Assembly: GCF_001672775.1 (NCBI RefSeq)
Contig: NZ_LZKJ01000078.1
Location: forward strand, 1-64,000
Direction: 5' to 3'
DNA length: 64,000 nucleotides
From: Mycobacterium kyorinense
GTDB lineage: Bacteria > Actinomycetota > Actinomycetes > Mycobacteriales > Mycobacteriaceae
This document shows, one piece after another, positions 7,756 through 16,918 of the stretch; the stretch's first letter is position 1, and the number at the start of each line of letters is the position of its first letter. Below the pieces are notes generated by a model. The model was not told the origin of the DNA. It saw only the letters and a list, made by a program, of their open reading frames with translations, and did not search any database. The position numbers and the translations under genes are program-made.

Positions 7756-8883
7756 GTGAGCGAACTCTCTAGTTTGTCGTTGGTGCCCGCAGTGGATTTG
7801 CCCAGCGCTAATAACGGCGTGAACGCCGGCGGCTTCACTGCTTGGCGCGCGAGTGTTCGGGATGGCGTGCTTCTTCACGTGTCCGAGTTTGTCTCCGCAC
7901 GCACCGCGGAGTTGGATCGCGCAGGCATCGATGCAGCCGGCGACATCCTGCTGAAGTTTGTCTCAGGCGGAAAATGCCTGCGATCGGCCTTCATGTATAT
8001 GGGCTGGCTGTGTGGGGAGGCAGCCGACGATGCGGCTTTGCGCGCGGCCGCCAGCCTCGAGTTGCTGCACGCATTCGCGCTCCTACAGGACGACGTGATG
8101 GACGAGTCGCCCCAACGAAGAGGCCGGCCGGCGGCGCATATCCAATTCGCGGCTTGGCACCGAGCAAAGAGCCTATCCAGTTCACCGCGCCGGTTCGGCG
8201 AATCGGCGGCGATTCTGCTCGGCGATTTATGCCTGATCTGGGCGGAGCAGATGCTGCGCGAGTGTGGCATGGACCTTCCTCGCCTGCAGCAAGTGTGGCC
8301 TCGATACGACGCCATGCGAGTGGAGTTGGCGGTAGGCCAGTTCGCCGACCTGACAAGCGACATCCGCGATCAACCATCGTTGGAGTCCGTTTTGATCGTG
8401 GCACGACGGAAGTCAGGTAATTACACGGTGCGCCGGCCCTTGGAGATCGGCGCCGCGATGGCCGGTTGCGATAGTTACACTGTTTCCCAACTTGGCCGAT
8501 ATGGCGCCGCTGTCGGGGAGGCATTTCAGCTTCGCGACGACCTGCTGGGTGTTTTCGGTTCGTCGGCGCGCACAGGCAAGCCCGATGGCGGCGACTTGCT
8601 TGAACGCAAGGCAACGAGCGTCATGGTGACCGCGCAGCAGATGGCGGATCCGCCCACCCGCCGCGAGCTGACCGAACTAATGAGCAGCGACCACCTGGAC
8701 GACTCCTTGCTCAATCGATGGAAGACCTTGATCGCCACAACTGGAGCGGTGCAGCGGATAGAAGAAATGATCAGCGAGCATCTGGCGTCGGCGCAAAAAG
8801 CATTGGCCGACATGGCAATCGACGAAGCTCTGCGAGAAGCGCTGGCAAACATGGCGACCGCGTGCACAGAGCGCGACGAATGA
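7756..8883 (+). CDS. crtE: Geranylgeranyl diphosphate synthase
   Basis: A 375-residue trans-prenyltransferase. Seen: first Asp-rich motif LLQDDVMDES preceded by LELLHAFAL, and second Asp motif QLRDDLLGVFG. Lys-Thr in RKATSV and the substrate Gly-Lys region GGKCLRSAF fit polyprenyl synthases. It should condense IPP with allylic diphosphates to C20 GGPP, the precursor of phytoene. GTG 7756 is preceded by an AAAGG ribosome site. First gene of a nine- to ten-gene run with short gaps or overlaps; the gap to crtI is 28 bases. The pigment genes include more A/T-rich codons than the flanking backbone, which hints at separate ancestry (visual impression only). Confidence 0.93.
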   Translation: MSELSSLSLVPAVDLPSANNGVNAGGFTAWRASVRDGVLLHVSEFVSARTAELDRAGIDAAGDILLKFVSGGKCLRSAFMYMGWLCGEAADDAALRAAASLELLHAFALLQDDVMDESPQRRGRPAAHIQFAAWHRAKSLSSSPRRFGESAAILLGDLCLIWAEQMLRECGMDLPRLQQVWPRYDAMRVELAVGQFADLTSDIRDQPSLESVLIVARRKSGNYTVRRPLEIGAAMAGCDSYTVSQLGRYGAAVGEAFQLRDDLLGVFGSSARTGKPDGGDLLERKATSVMVTAQQMADPPTRRELTELMSSDHLDDSLLNRWKTLIATTGAVQRIEEMISEHLASAQKALADMAIDEALREALANMATACTERDE

Positions 8884-8911
8884 GCCGCATGGATTTGGGA
8901 ATTTTGCACTG

Positions 8912-10432
8912 ATGCGAACTGTCCGGAGGCGTAGCGATCACGTGGTGGTTGTCGGCGCCGGCTTGGCGGGCCTGGCCGCAGCCCTGCACCTGGCGGGTCG
9001 TGGCCGGACCGTCACCGTCGTGGAGCGGCAGCCGTGGCCCGGCGGACGGGCAGGCCGCCTTGACGTCGACGGCTACCAGATCGACACCGGCCCGACAGTC
9101 TTGACGATGCCGGACATCATCGACGATGTCTTCGCCGCCGTGGGTGAAACTTGTGCCAATCGTTTGCAACTGCTGCCCGTGGACCCGGCGTATCGGGCCA
9201 TGTTCGCCGACGGCAGCTGGATCGATGTACACAGTGACCCGGATCAAATGGCCAGCGCCATCGAAACCTTTGCCGGCCGCCAGCAGGTTGTCGGCTATCG
9301 CAGGTTGCGTGACTGGCTGACTCGTCTGTACCGCATCGAAATCGACGGCTTCATCGGCACGAACTTCGATTCACCCCTCGATCTGTTGACGCCGCAACTG
9401 GCAAAGCTGGCGGTGATGGGCGGATTTCGTAAGTGGGACGGGATGATTAAGCGGTACATCACCGACCCGCGGCTGCGGCGGGTCTTCACTTTCCAGTCGC
9501 TATATGCCGGTGTGGCTCCGCAGGACGCCTTGGCTGCCTATGCGGTGATCGCCTACATGGACACGATCTCGGGCGTCTTCTTTCCGCGCGGTGGTGTACG
9601 AGCGCTACCTGACGCGTTGGCCGCCGCGGCAGTCGACTCCGGTGTGCGGTTTCATTACGGATCAACGGTCACCAGCCTCGACCGCACCGCTAAGGAAATC
9701 ATCGCCATCCGAACCGACCAAGGCCAACGGATCGCCTGCGATGCGGTAGTCCTCACCACCGAACTACCCCAGACCTACGAATTACTCGGCCGTACACCGC
9801 GTCGCCTGCGTGCTCTTCGCTCGTCGCCGTCGGCGGTTGTGGCTCACGTTGGCTGCCACCGCGTGCACCCGCCGACCGCCCATCACACAATACTTTTCGG
9901 TGACGTCTGGGAGCACACGTTCACCGACATCATTCACGACGGCCGGCTGATGCGAGATCCGTCACTGCTTGTCACCCGGCCGACCGCCAGCGATCCGACG
10001 CTCGCACCGGCCGGACGAGACTTACTCTATTTGCTCGCCCCGGCGCCCAATCTTGCCCGGTGCGCGGTCGACTGGTCGGTCGAAGGTCAGAGATACGCGC
10101 AAACGATTGTGGACACCGTGCAGGACCGGCTAATACCGGACCTGGGCGACGATGCCACCGTGCTCGGCGTCGTCAACCCGGTCGACTGGGCACGTCAGGG
10201 GATGGCCGCCGGCACACCGTTCGCGCTCGCGCACACCTTTGGTCAAACAGGGCCATTCCGCCCGGCGAACACCGTGCGCGGCATCGACAACGCGGTGCTG
10301 GCCGGATCGTCGACCGTGCCGGGCGTGGGTGTGCCGACCGCGCTGATCTCCGGTCGGCTCGCGGCCGACCGCATCACGGGGGTCGTCGGCCGATCACGGA
10401 AACACCTCGACCTGAAAGCTTCACTGCCATGA
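8912..10432 (+). CDS. crtI: Phytoene desaturase
   Basis: A 506-residue FAD-dependent CrtI-type desaturase, membrane associated, converting phytoene to lycopene. Seen: dinucleotide-binding HVVVVGAGLAGLAAALHLAG, then the ERQPWPGGRAGRL stretch, DTGPTVLTMP, and the C-terminal carotenoid-desaturase signature region GVGVPTALISGRLAADRI. Length fits the family (about 500). Stop overlaps the crtB start (ATGA, 10429-10432), so translation is coupled. Confidence 0.94.
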   Translation: MRTVRRRSDHVVVVGAGLAGLAAALHLAGRGRTVTVVERQPWPGGRAGRLDVDGYQIDTGPTVLTMPDIIDDVFAAVGETCANRLQLLPVDPAYRAMFADGSWIDVHSDPDQMASAIETFAGRQQVVGYRRLRDWLTRLYRIEIDGFIGTNFDSPLDLLTPQLAKLAVMGGFRKWDGMIKRYITDPRLRRVFTFQSLYAGVAPQDALAAYAVIAYMDTISGVFFPRGGVRALPDALAAAAVDSGVRFHYGSTVTSLDRTAKEIIAIRTDQGQRIACDAVVLTTELPQTYELLGRTPRRLRALRSSPSAVVAHVGCHRVHPPTAHHTILFGDVWEHTFTDIIHDGRLMRDPSLLVTRPTASDPTLAPAGRDLLYLLAPAPNLARCAVDWSVEGQRYAQTIVDTVQDRLIPDLGDDATVLGVVNPVDWARQGMAAGTPFALAHTFGQTGPFRPANTVRGIDNAVLAGSSTVPGVGVPTALISGRLAADRITGVVGRSRKHLDLKASLP

Positions 10433-11367
10433 TTCGAAGCGAGCTCGACGCTGCCGGCATTGACGACCCCCGGCTGCGTGACGCCTATCGCCGCTGCCGC
10501 GAAATCAATGCCGCGCACGGGCGGACGTTCTTTTTGGCCACACGATTGCTGGCGCCAGACCAACGGCCTCCGGTGCACGCCCTATACGGATTCGCCCGCT
10601 ACGCCGACGATATCCTCGATGACTTCAATCCACATTGGACAATCGATGTCCGAACTATACGACTGAGGGAGCTAGGCGACCGGTTCTTCGCGGGTGGCGA
10701 CCATCATAAAGATCCCGTGCTCGCCGCGGTCAGCGACACCGCACGCAGCTATGACATCGATGCAGCATTATTTGATGACTTCCTGGCGTCGATGCGGATG
10801 GATCTATCCATCACCGACTATCCCGACCGCGAGGCGCTCAACCGCTATATGCGGGGATCAGCGGAAGCGATTGGACTGCAGCTACTTCCGATACTCGGCA
10901 CCGTATGCTCCGTGGCGGAGGCCGCCCCCTACGCCGCGGCGCTCGGGCGGGCTTTTCAACTCACCAACTTTCTGCGAGACATCGACGAAGACCTGATGCG
11001 AGGCAGGATCTACCTGCCCGCAGACGAACTCGCCAGTTTCTGCGTGGATCGCGATGTGCTGATGTGGTGCCACCACAATCATCGCACTGATACGTGGGTG
11101 CGCAGCGCGCTGGCCGCCCAGCACGAAATCGCCCGGCAGACATATAGGTTCGCGGCCGAGGGGATTGCGTTGCTGGCGCCTCGCTCCCGGCCCTGCGTGG
11201 CAACCGCTTTGACCCTCTACTCGGGGATTCTCGACAATATCGAAGACAGCGACTTCGCGGTATTCAGCCGGCGCGCCACGGTAGGCACCACCCGACGACT
11301 CCGAGTAGCCGGTGCTGGACTGTTCCGCGCATGGAGAGCCCGCGTCGGTGAAACAGGTGCGGCATGA
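10429..11367 (+). CDS. crtB: Phytoene synthase
   Basis: A 312-residue squalene/phytoene synthase. Both Asp-rich motifs are present: YADDILDDF and the LRDIDEDLMRGRIYLP block. It joins two GGPP molecules into phytoene. The start was set at ATG 10429 because it overlaps the crtI stop and gives MIRSELDAAGIDDPRLRDAY, as expected; a longer upstream frame would run inside crtI. Stop overlaps the crtYc start (ATGA). Confidence 0.94.
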   Translation: MIRSELDAAGIDDPRLRDAYRRCREINAAHGRTFFLATRLLAPDQRPPVHALYGFARYADDILDDFNPHWTIDVRTIRLRELGDRFFAGGDHHKDPVLAAVSDTARSYDIDAALFDDFLASMRMDLSITDYPDREALNRYMRGSAEAIGLQLLPILGTVCSVAEAAPYAAALGRAFQLTNFLRDIDEDLMRGRIYLPADELASFCVDRDVLMWCHHNHRTDTWVRSALAAQHEIARQTYRFAAEGIALLAPRSRPCVATALTLYSGILDNIEDSDFAVFSRRATVGTTRRLRVAGAGLFRAWRARVGETGAA

Positions 11368-11687
11368 ACGATCGATGGCAATATCTGCTCGTCCTGGCCG
11401 CATGCGTGGCGATCACCGCACCCTTGGAGGCGTTTGGACGCGGGGTATACCGCCGACCTCAGCGTCTGGTGCGGGCGGTGTTACCTGTCGCCGTGATTTT
11501 TTTGATTTGGGATGAGATTGCAGTGGCCTGCCACATTTGGACCTACGACGCGGCATATATCACGGGTCTGCGCATACCGTTTCAGGTGCCGATCGAGGAG
11601 GTTTTGTTCTTCATCGTGATTCCGTTGTGCGCTCTGCTGACCTATAACGCGGTGAGCACTATTCTCGATTGGGCGAAGCGAAGGTGA
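11364..11687 (+). CDS. crtYc: Lycopene cyclase subunit, CrtYc type
   Basis: A 107-residue membrane protein with three hydrophobic helices and the conserved patch GLRIPFQVPIEEVLFFIVIP. Actinobacterial lycopene beta-cyclase is a heterodimer of CrtYc and CrtYd, homologous to fungal bifunctional cyclases. The gene overlaps crtB by four bases and crtYd by four, so the two subunits should be made together. Confidence 0.92.
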   Translation: MNDRWQYLLVLAACVAITAPLEAFGRGVYRRPQRLVRAVLPVAVIFLIWDEIAVACHIWTYDAAYITGLRIPFQVPIEEVLFFIVIPLCALLTYNAVSTILDWAKRR

Positions 11688-11995
11688 CCGGACTCGGTTA
11701 TGCCGCGCCGGCCGTGCTGGCAGTGCTGGCAGTCTTCGGAATCGAATTGGCACTACTACGTACCGGTCTGTTTCGGCGCCCTGCCTACTGGTTGTCGATG
11801 CTGATCGTGCTCGGGTTTCAGGTTCCGGTGGACGGCTGGCTGACCAAGCGCAGCGCCCCGATCGTCAGCTATGACGAGCGACAGATCAGCGGCCTGCGGT
11901 TTCCGTTCGACATCCCGGTCGAGGATTTTTTGTTCGGCTTCGCGATGCTTACTGCGGTGCTGCTGTTATGGGAACGCCAACGTGTGCGCAGGTAG
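11684..11995 (+). CDS. crtYd: Lycopene cyclase subunit, CrtYd type
   Basis: A 103-residue partner of CrtYc with the same signature, SGLRFPFDIPVEDFLFGFAM, and three membrane helices. GTG 11684 overlaps the crtYc stop (GTGA) and is preferred over an ATG 15 bases upstream. Together with CrtYc it cyclises lycopene ends to beta rings (beta-carotene), the substrate of CrtU. Confidence 0.92.
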   Translation: MTGLGYAAPAVLAVLAVFGIELALLRTGLFRRPAYWLSMLIVLGFQVPVDGWLTKRSAPIVSYDERQISGLRFPFDIPVEDFLFGFAMLTAVLLLWERQRVRR

Positions 11996-12704
11996 GCTCC
12001 GTCCCAACGACGGATTGACCCGCGCATTTGACGACGGAGCGGTGGCCTACGACCGGTTGGTCCGTGCAAATCCCGGCTATCACCCGCACCTGCGGCGCTC
12101 AGCACGTCGCATGCGCCTGCCTGGTGACGGCGAAGGGCTAAGACTGCTTGATGCCGGCTGCGGCACCGGCGCATCGACAGCGGCGCTGCTCACTGTCGCG
12201 CCGAAATCCGATATCGTCGCTATCGACGCTTCGCGGGGCATGCTTGATGTCGCAGCCGGCAAGAAGTGGCCCCCGTCAGTGCATTTCGTGCATGCCCCTG
12301 TCGAGAGGCTGGCTGACCACGGGGTCACCGGACCGTTCGACGGCATACTGGCCGCGTACCTGGTGCGCAACCTCGCCGAGCCAGATAAGCAGTTGCAGCA
12401 GTTCTGTGCGCTGCTACGGCCCGGCGGCACATTGGCCGTCCACGAGTATTCCGTGCGTGACTCGCGCGCGGCCACCGGGGTATGGCATGCGGTGTGCTGG
12501 GGCATCATCATCCCGGCCGGATTCTGGCGCACGCGCGACACCACGCTGTACCGCTATTTATGGCAAAGCGTGCTGGCTTTCGACGGTGCAGCACGATTTC
12601 GGCGTCGGCTTTCCGACGCCGGATTCACCGCAGTGCGCAGCCAAACCATGCCTGGGTGGGAAGCCAATATTGTGCACACATTCCTCGCGGATGCGCCGCA
12701 ATGA
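11982..12704 (+). CDS. Carotenoid-operon SAM-dependent methyltransferase (CrtT-like)
   Basis: A class I methyltransferase of about 240 residues. Seen: LLDAGCGTGASTAALL, IVAIDASRGMLDVA, LRPGGTLAVHEYSV and a C-terminal Trp-rich tail. GTG 11982 inside the end of crtYd is the best in-frame start; TTG 12015 is an alternative. A methyltransferase (CrtT) sits at the same place, before crtU, in Streptomyces griseus and in mycobacterial clusters; its substrate is not settled. The UbiE-like end suggests a quinone- or isoprenoid-type substrate. Stop overlaps crtU (ATGA). Confidence 0.85.
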   Translation: MCAGRLRPNDGLTRAFDDGAVAYDRLVRANPGYHPHLRRSARRMRLPGDGEGLRLLDAGCGTGASTAALLTVAPKSDIVAIDASRGMLDVAAGKKWPPSVHFVHAPVERLADHGVTGPFDGILAAYLVRNLAEPDKQLQQFCALLRPGGTLAVHEYSVRDSRAATGVWHAVCWGIIIPAGFWRTRDTTLYRYLWQSVLAFDGAARFRRRLSDAGFTAVRSQTMPGWEANIVHTFLADAPQ

Positions 12705-14224
12705 CCGATCGTCGTCGCCAAACCCACTTGCCCCCACTGGGGTTGCGTCATGCGAGCGCATTGACGTCGCGCCCAGCTGTCATGGTCATCGGTGCTGGTA
12801 TCGCCGGGCTAACCGCCGCGACCGGACTGGCTGAACGCGGCGTTGCGGTCACGATCCTTGAACGCGAAAGCTATCTGGGCGGACGGGTCGGCGGCTGGAC
12901 CGAGAACCATGACGGCGCCGAACTTGCCATGAACCGCGGCTTTCACGCATTCTTTCGCCAGTACTACAACCTGAGGGGCCTGCTGAAGCGAATCGATCCG
13001 CAACTGCAAATGCTGGCGCCCGTCGACGACTATCCGCTAGTCGATGGCGCTGGTCGGCGCGAAAGCTTCCGCGGCCTTCCTCGAACCCCGCCGTGGAACG
13101 CGCTGGCGTTCGCGATGCGAAGCCCGACCTTTCGGCTACCGGATCTGGCCCGCATCGACGCGCGGGCCGCTGCGCCGCTAGCTTCTGTGTCGTTGCCCGA
13201 CATCTATCACCGGCTTGACCATGTCGACGCTGAAACATTCCTTAAGGGCATCAATTTCCCCGATGCCGCTCGGCATCTGGCGTTCGAAGTGTTTTCCCGC
13301 AGCTTTTTCGCTGAACCTTCGCAGCTGTCGGCAGCCGAGTTGGCGACGATGTTCCACATCTACTTTCTGGGCTCCAGTGAGGGCCTCATCTTCGACGTTC
13401 CCACTTCGAATTACGACACCGCTCTGTGGCAGCCGTTACAGCGCTACCTTGAAGAGCTCGATGTGCGGTTTCACCTTGGAGACAGCGCAATTCGCATCGA
13501 TGTCAACGTTGACGACACGTTCAGCGTGCATACCGACTCGACTGATCGTCTAAAGGCCGACGCCGTGGTGCTAGCCACTGATGTCGGCGGGCTGCAGCGA
13601 ATCGTGGCAGCGTCATCGAACCTGGCCGACGACACGTGGCGTAAACGGATACAGCGACTACAGAGCGCGTCGCCCTTCGCGGTATATCGACTGTGGCTTG
13701 ACCGACCCGTCGCGGGCCACCGCCCGGCATTTCTCGGGACTGCCGGGCATAAGCCGCTCGATAACATCAGCGTATTGGAGCGCTATGAAAGCCAAGCCCG
13801 CGACTGGGTTCAGCGCCGTCGCGGCTCCGTCGTCGAATTACACTCATATGCATTGCATTCCGCGCCATGCAGGGAGTCAGCGATCCGGCAGCTACATGCG
13901 CTCTACCCTGAGACTGCAGAGGCGAACATCATCCATGACCGCGTTCTCCATCGCAGCGATTGCCCGCTGTTCACGCCGGGCTCCTACGCGCACCGGCCGA
14001 GCATCACCACGCCCCAACCCGGGCTGATGCTGGCCGGCGATGGGATCCGAGTCGATCTTCCGGTGGCGCTCATGGAACGCGCCGCCACCACCGGCTGGTC
14101 GGCGGCCAACCGACTACTGGCCCAGTGGGGGCTTGCCGGTCATACGCTGACCACGGTGCCCACCCGCGGCCGATGGGCACCGCTGCGCTGGCTGGCGAAC
14201 CGTCAAAAACTGAGATCCTCATGA
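12701..14224 (+). CDS. crtU: Carotene desaturase/methyl-shift enzyme making aromatic end rings
   Basis: A 507-residue FAD-dependent CrtU-type protein. Seen: VMVIGAGIAGLTAATGLAE, LERESYLGGRVGG, then ELAMNRGFHAFFRQYYNLRG and the FAD-binding end PGLMLAGDGIRVDLPVALME. CrtU dehydrogenates beta rings and moves a methyl group, giving chi or phi rings; with beta-carotene the product is isorenieratene (leprotene), a known mycobacterial pigment. ATG 12701 overlaps the methyltransferase stop and the gene ends overlapping the Rieske gene (ATGA). Confidence 0.92.
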   Translation: MTDRRRQTHLPPLGLRHASALTSRPAVMVIGAGIAGLTAATGLAERGVAVTILERESYLGGRVGGWTENHDGAELAMNRGFHAFFRQYYNLRGLLKRIDPQLQMLAPVDDYPLVDGAGRRESFRGLPRTPPWNALAFAMRSPTFRLPDLARIDARAAAPLASVSLPDIYHRLDHVDAETFLKGINFPDAARHLAFEVFSRSFFAEPSQLSAAELATMFHIYFLGSSEGLIFDVPTSNYDTALWQPLQRYLEELDVRFHLGDSAIRIDVNVDDTFSVHTDSTDRLKADAVVLATDVGGLQRIVAASSNLADDTWRKRIQRLQSASPFAVYRLWLDRPVAGHRPAFLGTAGHKPLDNISVLERYESQARDWVQRRRGSVVELHSYALHSAPCRESAIRQLHALYPETAEANIIHDRVLHRSDCPLFTPGSYAHRPSITTPQPGLMLAGDGIRVDLPVALMERAATTGWSAANRLLAQWGLAGHTLTTVPTRGRWAPLRWLANRQKLRSS

Positions 14225-15216
14225 ACATTCGAGATCAAGTACGGCAGCGGTGGCCAAAGAGTTGGCCGCTGCAGATCGTCCCACCCACGCCTTGGGCTCG
14301 CCAGAAACCGACCTACCGCGACGCAAAGCCGGTCATCATCAACGCCGCACTGGACCGCTCCCAACGTCGACCCACCGGAAATTGGTACGCATTTGCCGCT
14401 AGCCGCGAGATACGCACCGACCGTCCATTCGGTGTCGTCGTCGCCGGAGTCAACATTGTCGCCTGGCGTGACCAGCGGCACCGCCTCCATGTCGGCCCAC
14501 GCACTTGCCCGCATCTCGGGGCGGATCTCGCGACCGGCGTAGTTCACGACGGCACGCTGATGTGCCGATGGCACGGACTGGCCTTCGACGGCGAAGGCTG
14601 TGACTACAGCTGGGCACCGCTGCGGGGTTACGACGACGGTGTGCTCGCCTGGGTGCGACTCGACGACATCGGTACAGAGCCGCCCTCGGAAAAGCCGTCG
14701 ATTAGTCATCGACCGACCGGCGAAACGGTCCATACCGTCGCCAAAGTGGTCGGCATATGCGAACCCGTGGACATCATCGCTAACCGGCTCGATCCATGGC
14801 ATGGCGCGTGGTTTCACCCGTACTCGTTCACCAGTCTCGAGGTCCTCAGCACCCCGACTGAGCAGGACGACCGTTTTCTGGTCGCAGTCACCTTCCGGAT
14901 GGCACGATTCGGTGTACCGGTAATTGCTGAGTTCACCTGCACCGACGCGCGAACCGTCGTGATGCGGATCATGGAGGGCGAAGGAGTAGGCAGCGTTGTC
15001 GAAACACACGCCACACCAATCGGTCCAGGCGCCGATGGACGCCCACGTACGGCCGTGTTAGAGGCCGTCGTCGCACATTCCAGCCGTCCGGGGTTTCCCC
15101 TCGCATCCCGGCTTTCGCGAGTCATCGCGCCGCTCATGCGCTACGCCGCCACCCGGCTCTGGCGAGACGACCTCGCCTACGCCGAGCGCCGCTACCAGCT
15201 ACGCGCCGGTCGATAG
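14221..15216 (+). CDS. Rieske [2Fe-2S] oxygenase-like protein (DUF5914 type)
   Basis: A 331-residue protein with a Rieske centre: CPHLG (Cys-x-His) at about residue 97 and CRWHG 18 residues later. The C-terminal half (VVGICEPVDIIANRLDPWHG and on) has an Asn-x-x-Asp and His pattern that may hold a mononuclear iron. DUF5914 proteins accompany actinobacterial carotenoid genes. Position directly after crtU, with ATGA overlap, makes a hydroxylase or oxygenase acting on the aromatic carotenoid likely; 3-hydroxy-isorenieratene is one possible product. The reaction is inference. No ferredoxin reductase is coded nearby. Confidence 0.82.
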   Translation: MNIRDQVRQRWPKSWPLQIVPPTPWARQKPTYRDAKPVIINAALDRSQRRPTGNWYAFAASREIRTDRPFGVVVAGVNIVAWRDQRHRLHVGPRTCPHLGADLATGVVHDGTLMCRWHGLAFDGEGCDYSWAPLRGYDDGVLAWVRLDDIGTEPPSEKPSISHRPTGETVHTVAKVVGICEPVDIIANRLDPWHGAWFHPYSFTSLEVLSTPTEQDDRFLVAVTFRMARFGVPVIAEFTCTDARTVVMRIMEGEGVGSVVETHATPIGPGADGRPRTAVLEAVVAHSSRPGFPLASRLSRVIAPLMRYAATRLWRDDLAYAERRYQLRAGR

Positions 15217-15228
15217 GAATTCTCGGCC

Positions 15229-15597
15229 GTGAAGAGATTGCACTTCGCCTTCGTAGTGGGCACGGTCAGCGCGCATTTCACGTACTTGATTTATCTGCCA
15301 AGCGGCGGTTTTCTCGCGCTGCGTTGGCCACGCACCCTCTGGCTACACATACCGGCCGTCGTGTGGGGCGTCGGAGTAGTGACGTTGAACTTGCCTTGCC
15401 CACTCACGTCATTGGAAGAATGGTCGCGCGCTAACGCGGGAATGGACTCGCTGCCGACCACCGGCTTCGTCGATCGTTACATCGCGGGCCACTTTTATCC
15501 GTCGAACCGCACGGGTACGGCCCAAGCACTGGCCTTTGCCGCGGCCGCTCTCTCATGGGGTGCATTGTTGTGGATGCGTGTGGGCAAGCGGAGGTGA
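15229..15597 (+). CDS. DUF2784 family membrane protein
   Basis: A 122-residue protein with about three hydrophobic helices and the DUF2784 pattern of HIPAVVWGVGVVTLNLPCPLT near residue 43 and a GHFYPSNRTG loop. Function unknown for the family. GTG 15229 starts 12 bases after the Rieske stop and the gene ends in a GTGA overlap with the next, so it is part of the crt operon. Confidence 0.78.
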   Translation: MKRLHFAFVVGTVSAHFTYLIYLPSGGFLALRWPRTLWLHIPAVVWGVGVVTLNLPCPLTSLEEWSRANAGMDSLPTTGFVDRYIAGHFYPSNRTGTAQALAFAAAALSWGALLWMRVGKRR

Positions 15598-15962
15598 TCG
15601 ACCCACCTGCCGTGGGTACTCACACCACACCAGGATTGGCCCAGCCCCGGTTCAACAATCCATCACACGGTGGGGATTGGCCGCTCGCCATCAACGACGA
15701 GACCGTAGTTGAAAGCTGCAGGCCGCTAGGAGAACTCGTCTTGCTCGCGAAGTTGACACCGCTCGCCGCAGCCCGAATCACGTTACGGCTTGAGGATATC
15801 CCCGGCGGCTGCCGCGTAGCCATGCACGAGGTCCCAGCCAAAGGTCCATCGATACTCATCCCTGGCCCGGCAGCTCTGATGACAGTGTGGCCGCGAAACC
15901 GCGAATGCCTCTCACGGCTGGCCACACTTGCCGAGCGACGCAGGGCGCATCAGCTCATATAA
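15594..15962 (+). CDS. SRPBCC-like protein lacking its N-terminal part
   Basis: A 122-residue frame whose residues 35-122 look like the C-terminal two-thirds of a mycobacterial SRPBCC protein: GGDWPLAINDETVVESC, LGELVLLAKLTPLAAARITL and RRNxECLSRL-type end. The first 35 residues (VIDPPAVGTHTTPGLAQP) do not resemble the normal first strand and helix of the fold. Either an internal deletion has removed about 50 residues or the start is unusual. GTG 15594 overlaps the DUF2784 stop. Possible decaying gene; function not assigned. Confidence 0.55.
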   Translation: MIDPPAVGTHTTPGLAQPRFNNPSHGGDWPLAINDETVVESCRPLGELVLLAKLTPLAAARITLRLEDIPGGCRVAMHEVPAKGPSILIPGPAALMTVWPRNRECLSRLATLAERRRAHQLI

Positions 15963-15983
15963 AGGCACCGGTGCACAGCGTCG

Positions 15984-16421
15984 ATGAACAGTACGAACGA
16001 AAAGAATTCCGCGGCCCCGGTGCTGCTCTACGACGGGGTCTGCGGCTTCTGCAATCGGGGCGTGCAGCTAATCCTTCGGCTCGACCGCAACGGCACCCTG
16101 CGGTTCGCCGCACTGGACAGCGATTATGCCCAAAGGGTTCTTCGAAATCACCCGCAACTGGTCGGTGTCGATTCGGTCGTCTTCGTCGACGATCCTGGGC
16201 AGGCGAGTGAACGCGTAGCTGTCCGGTCACAAGCCGTATTCCGAGTGGTGGTTTATTTGGGCTGCCCGTGGAAGGTGCTGACGGTTGCGCGTGTCGTGCC
16301 GGCGTCGCTACTCGACTGGCTCTATGACCGATTCGCCGATATCCGCTACCGCGTTTTCGGCAAGTACGACGCGTGCCCGGTGCCGTCGCCCGAGGTTCGG
16401 TCCCGATTCCTCGACAACTGA
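15984..16421 (+). CDS. DCC family thiol-disulfide oxidoreductase-like protein (DUF393)
   Basis: A 145-residue protein with the family hallmark YDGVCGFCNRGVQLILRLD (DxxCxxC near residue 17) and a typical ALDSDYAQRVL segment. DUF393 proteins are thioredoxin-fold, of unknown substrate. Last plus-strand gene of the crt run; its 3' end overlaps the convergent tspO gene by 76 bases. ATG 15984. Confidence 0.83.
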   Translation: MNSTNEKNSAAPVLLYDGVCGFCNRGVQLILRLDRNGTLRFAALDSDYAQRVLRNHPQLVGVDSVVFVDDPGQASERVAVRSQAVFRVVVYLGCPWKVLTVARVVPASLLDWLYDRFADIRYRVFGKYDACPVPSPEVRSRFLDN

Positions 16422-16918
16422 GCGCGTCGGCGATTGAGCATCCAGATATGCCCCGACAACAGGGTGGCAAAAGCGCACCACAGCGGGTATACCGCTAGTG
16501 CTGCGCCACGCTTCCCTCGCGCGTCGATGGCCCGCCGCGTCAGATCGGCGCTGCTCGCGGTCAATGCCACGTTGAGTGCAGTGGAGGCGCCCAGATGGTG
16601 GCGGTCGAAAAACACCCACGACCAACTGCCGTTGAGGAGAAGATTGAGCAGCAGTGCCACCACATAGCCGCGCCGTTTCCGGTCCTCGCCGATCCCACGC
16701 AGCGCATCGACGCTGGTTGCGGAGACGATAGCGATGTCGGCATACAGTGCCGGCCACACGATTGGAAACACCAGCCGCGGTGGCTGATAGGACGGCTTCC
16801 GAAGCTGCACATACCAGATCGATTGGATCGCTGGTCGTGTCGCGAGTCCCCCGACCGTCGACGTCGCGATGACGGCGGCCGTCGTGGCAAGCAGAGTGGT
16901 TGCCTCGCGCCTGAACAT
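16346..16918 (-). CDS. tspO: TspO/MBR family membrane protein, copy 1
   Basis: A 190-residue protein with five membrane helices. Seen: [59 protein letters not shown] and HIWMLNRR. TspO proteins bind porphyrins and other tetrapyrroles and act in light and oxidative stress; in Rhodobacter TspO tunes pigment gene expression. ATG 16918 (MFRREATT) is preferred over an in-frame ATG 96 bases upstream, because the upstream residues are not TspO-like. The last 20 residues overlap DUF393 and look non-conserved. Divergent from the SDR gene, with the shared operator at 17069 in between. A second copy is at 24349. Confidence 0.88.
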   Translation of the reverse strand: MFRREATTLLATTAAVIATSTVGGLATRPAIQSIWYVQLRKPSYQPPRLVFPIVWPALYADIAIVSATSVDALRGIGEDRKRRGYVVALLLNLLLNGSWSWVFFDRHHLGASTALNVALTASSADLTRRAIDARGKRGAALAVYPLWCAFATLLSGHIWMLNRRRAQLSRNRDRTSGDGTGHASYLPKTR

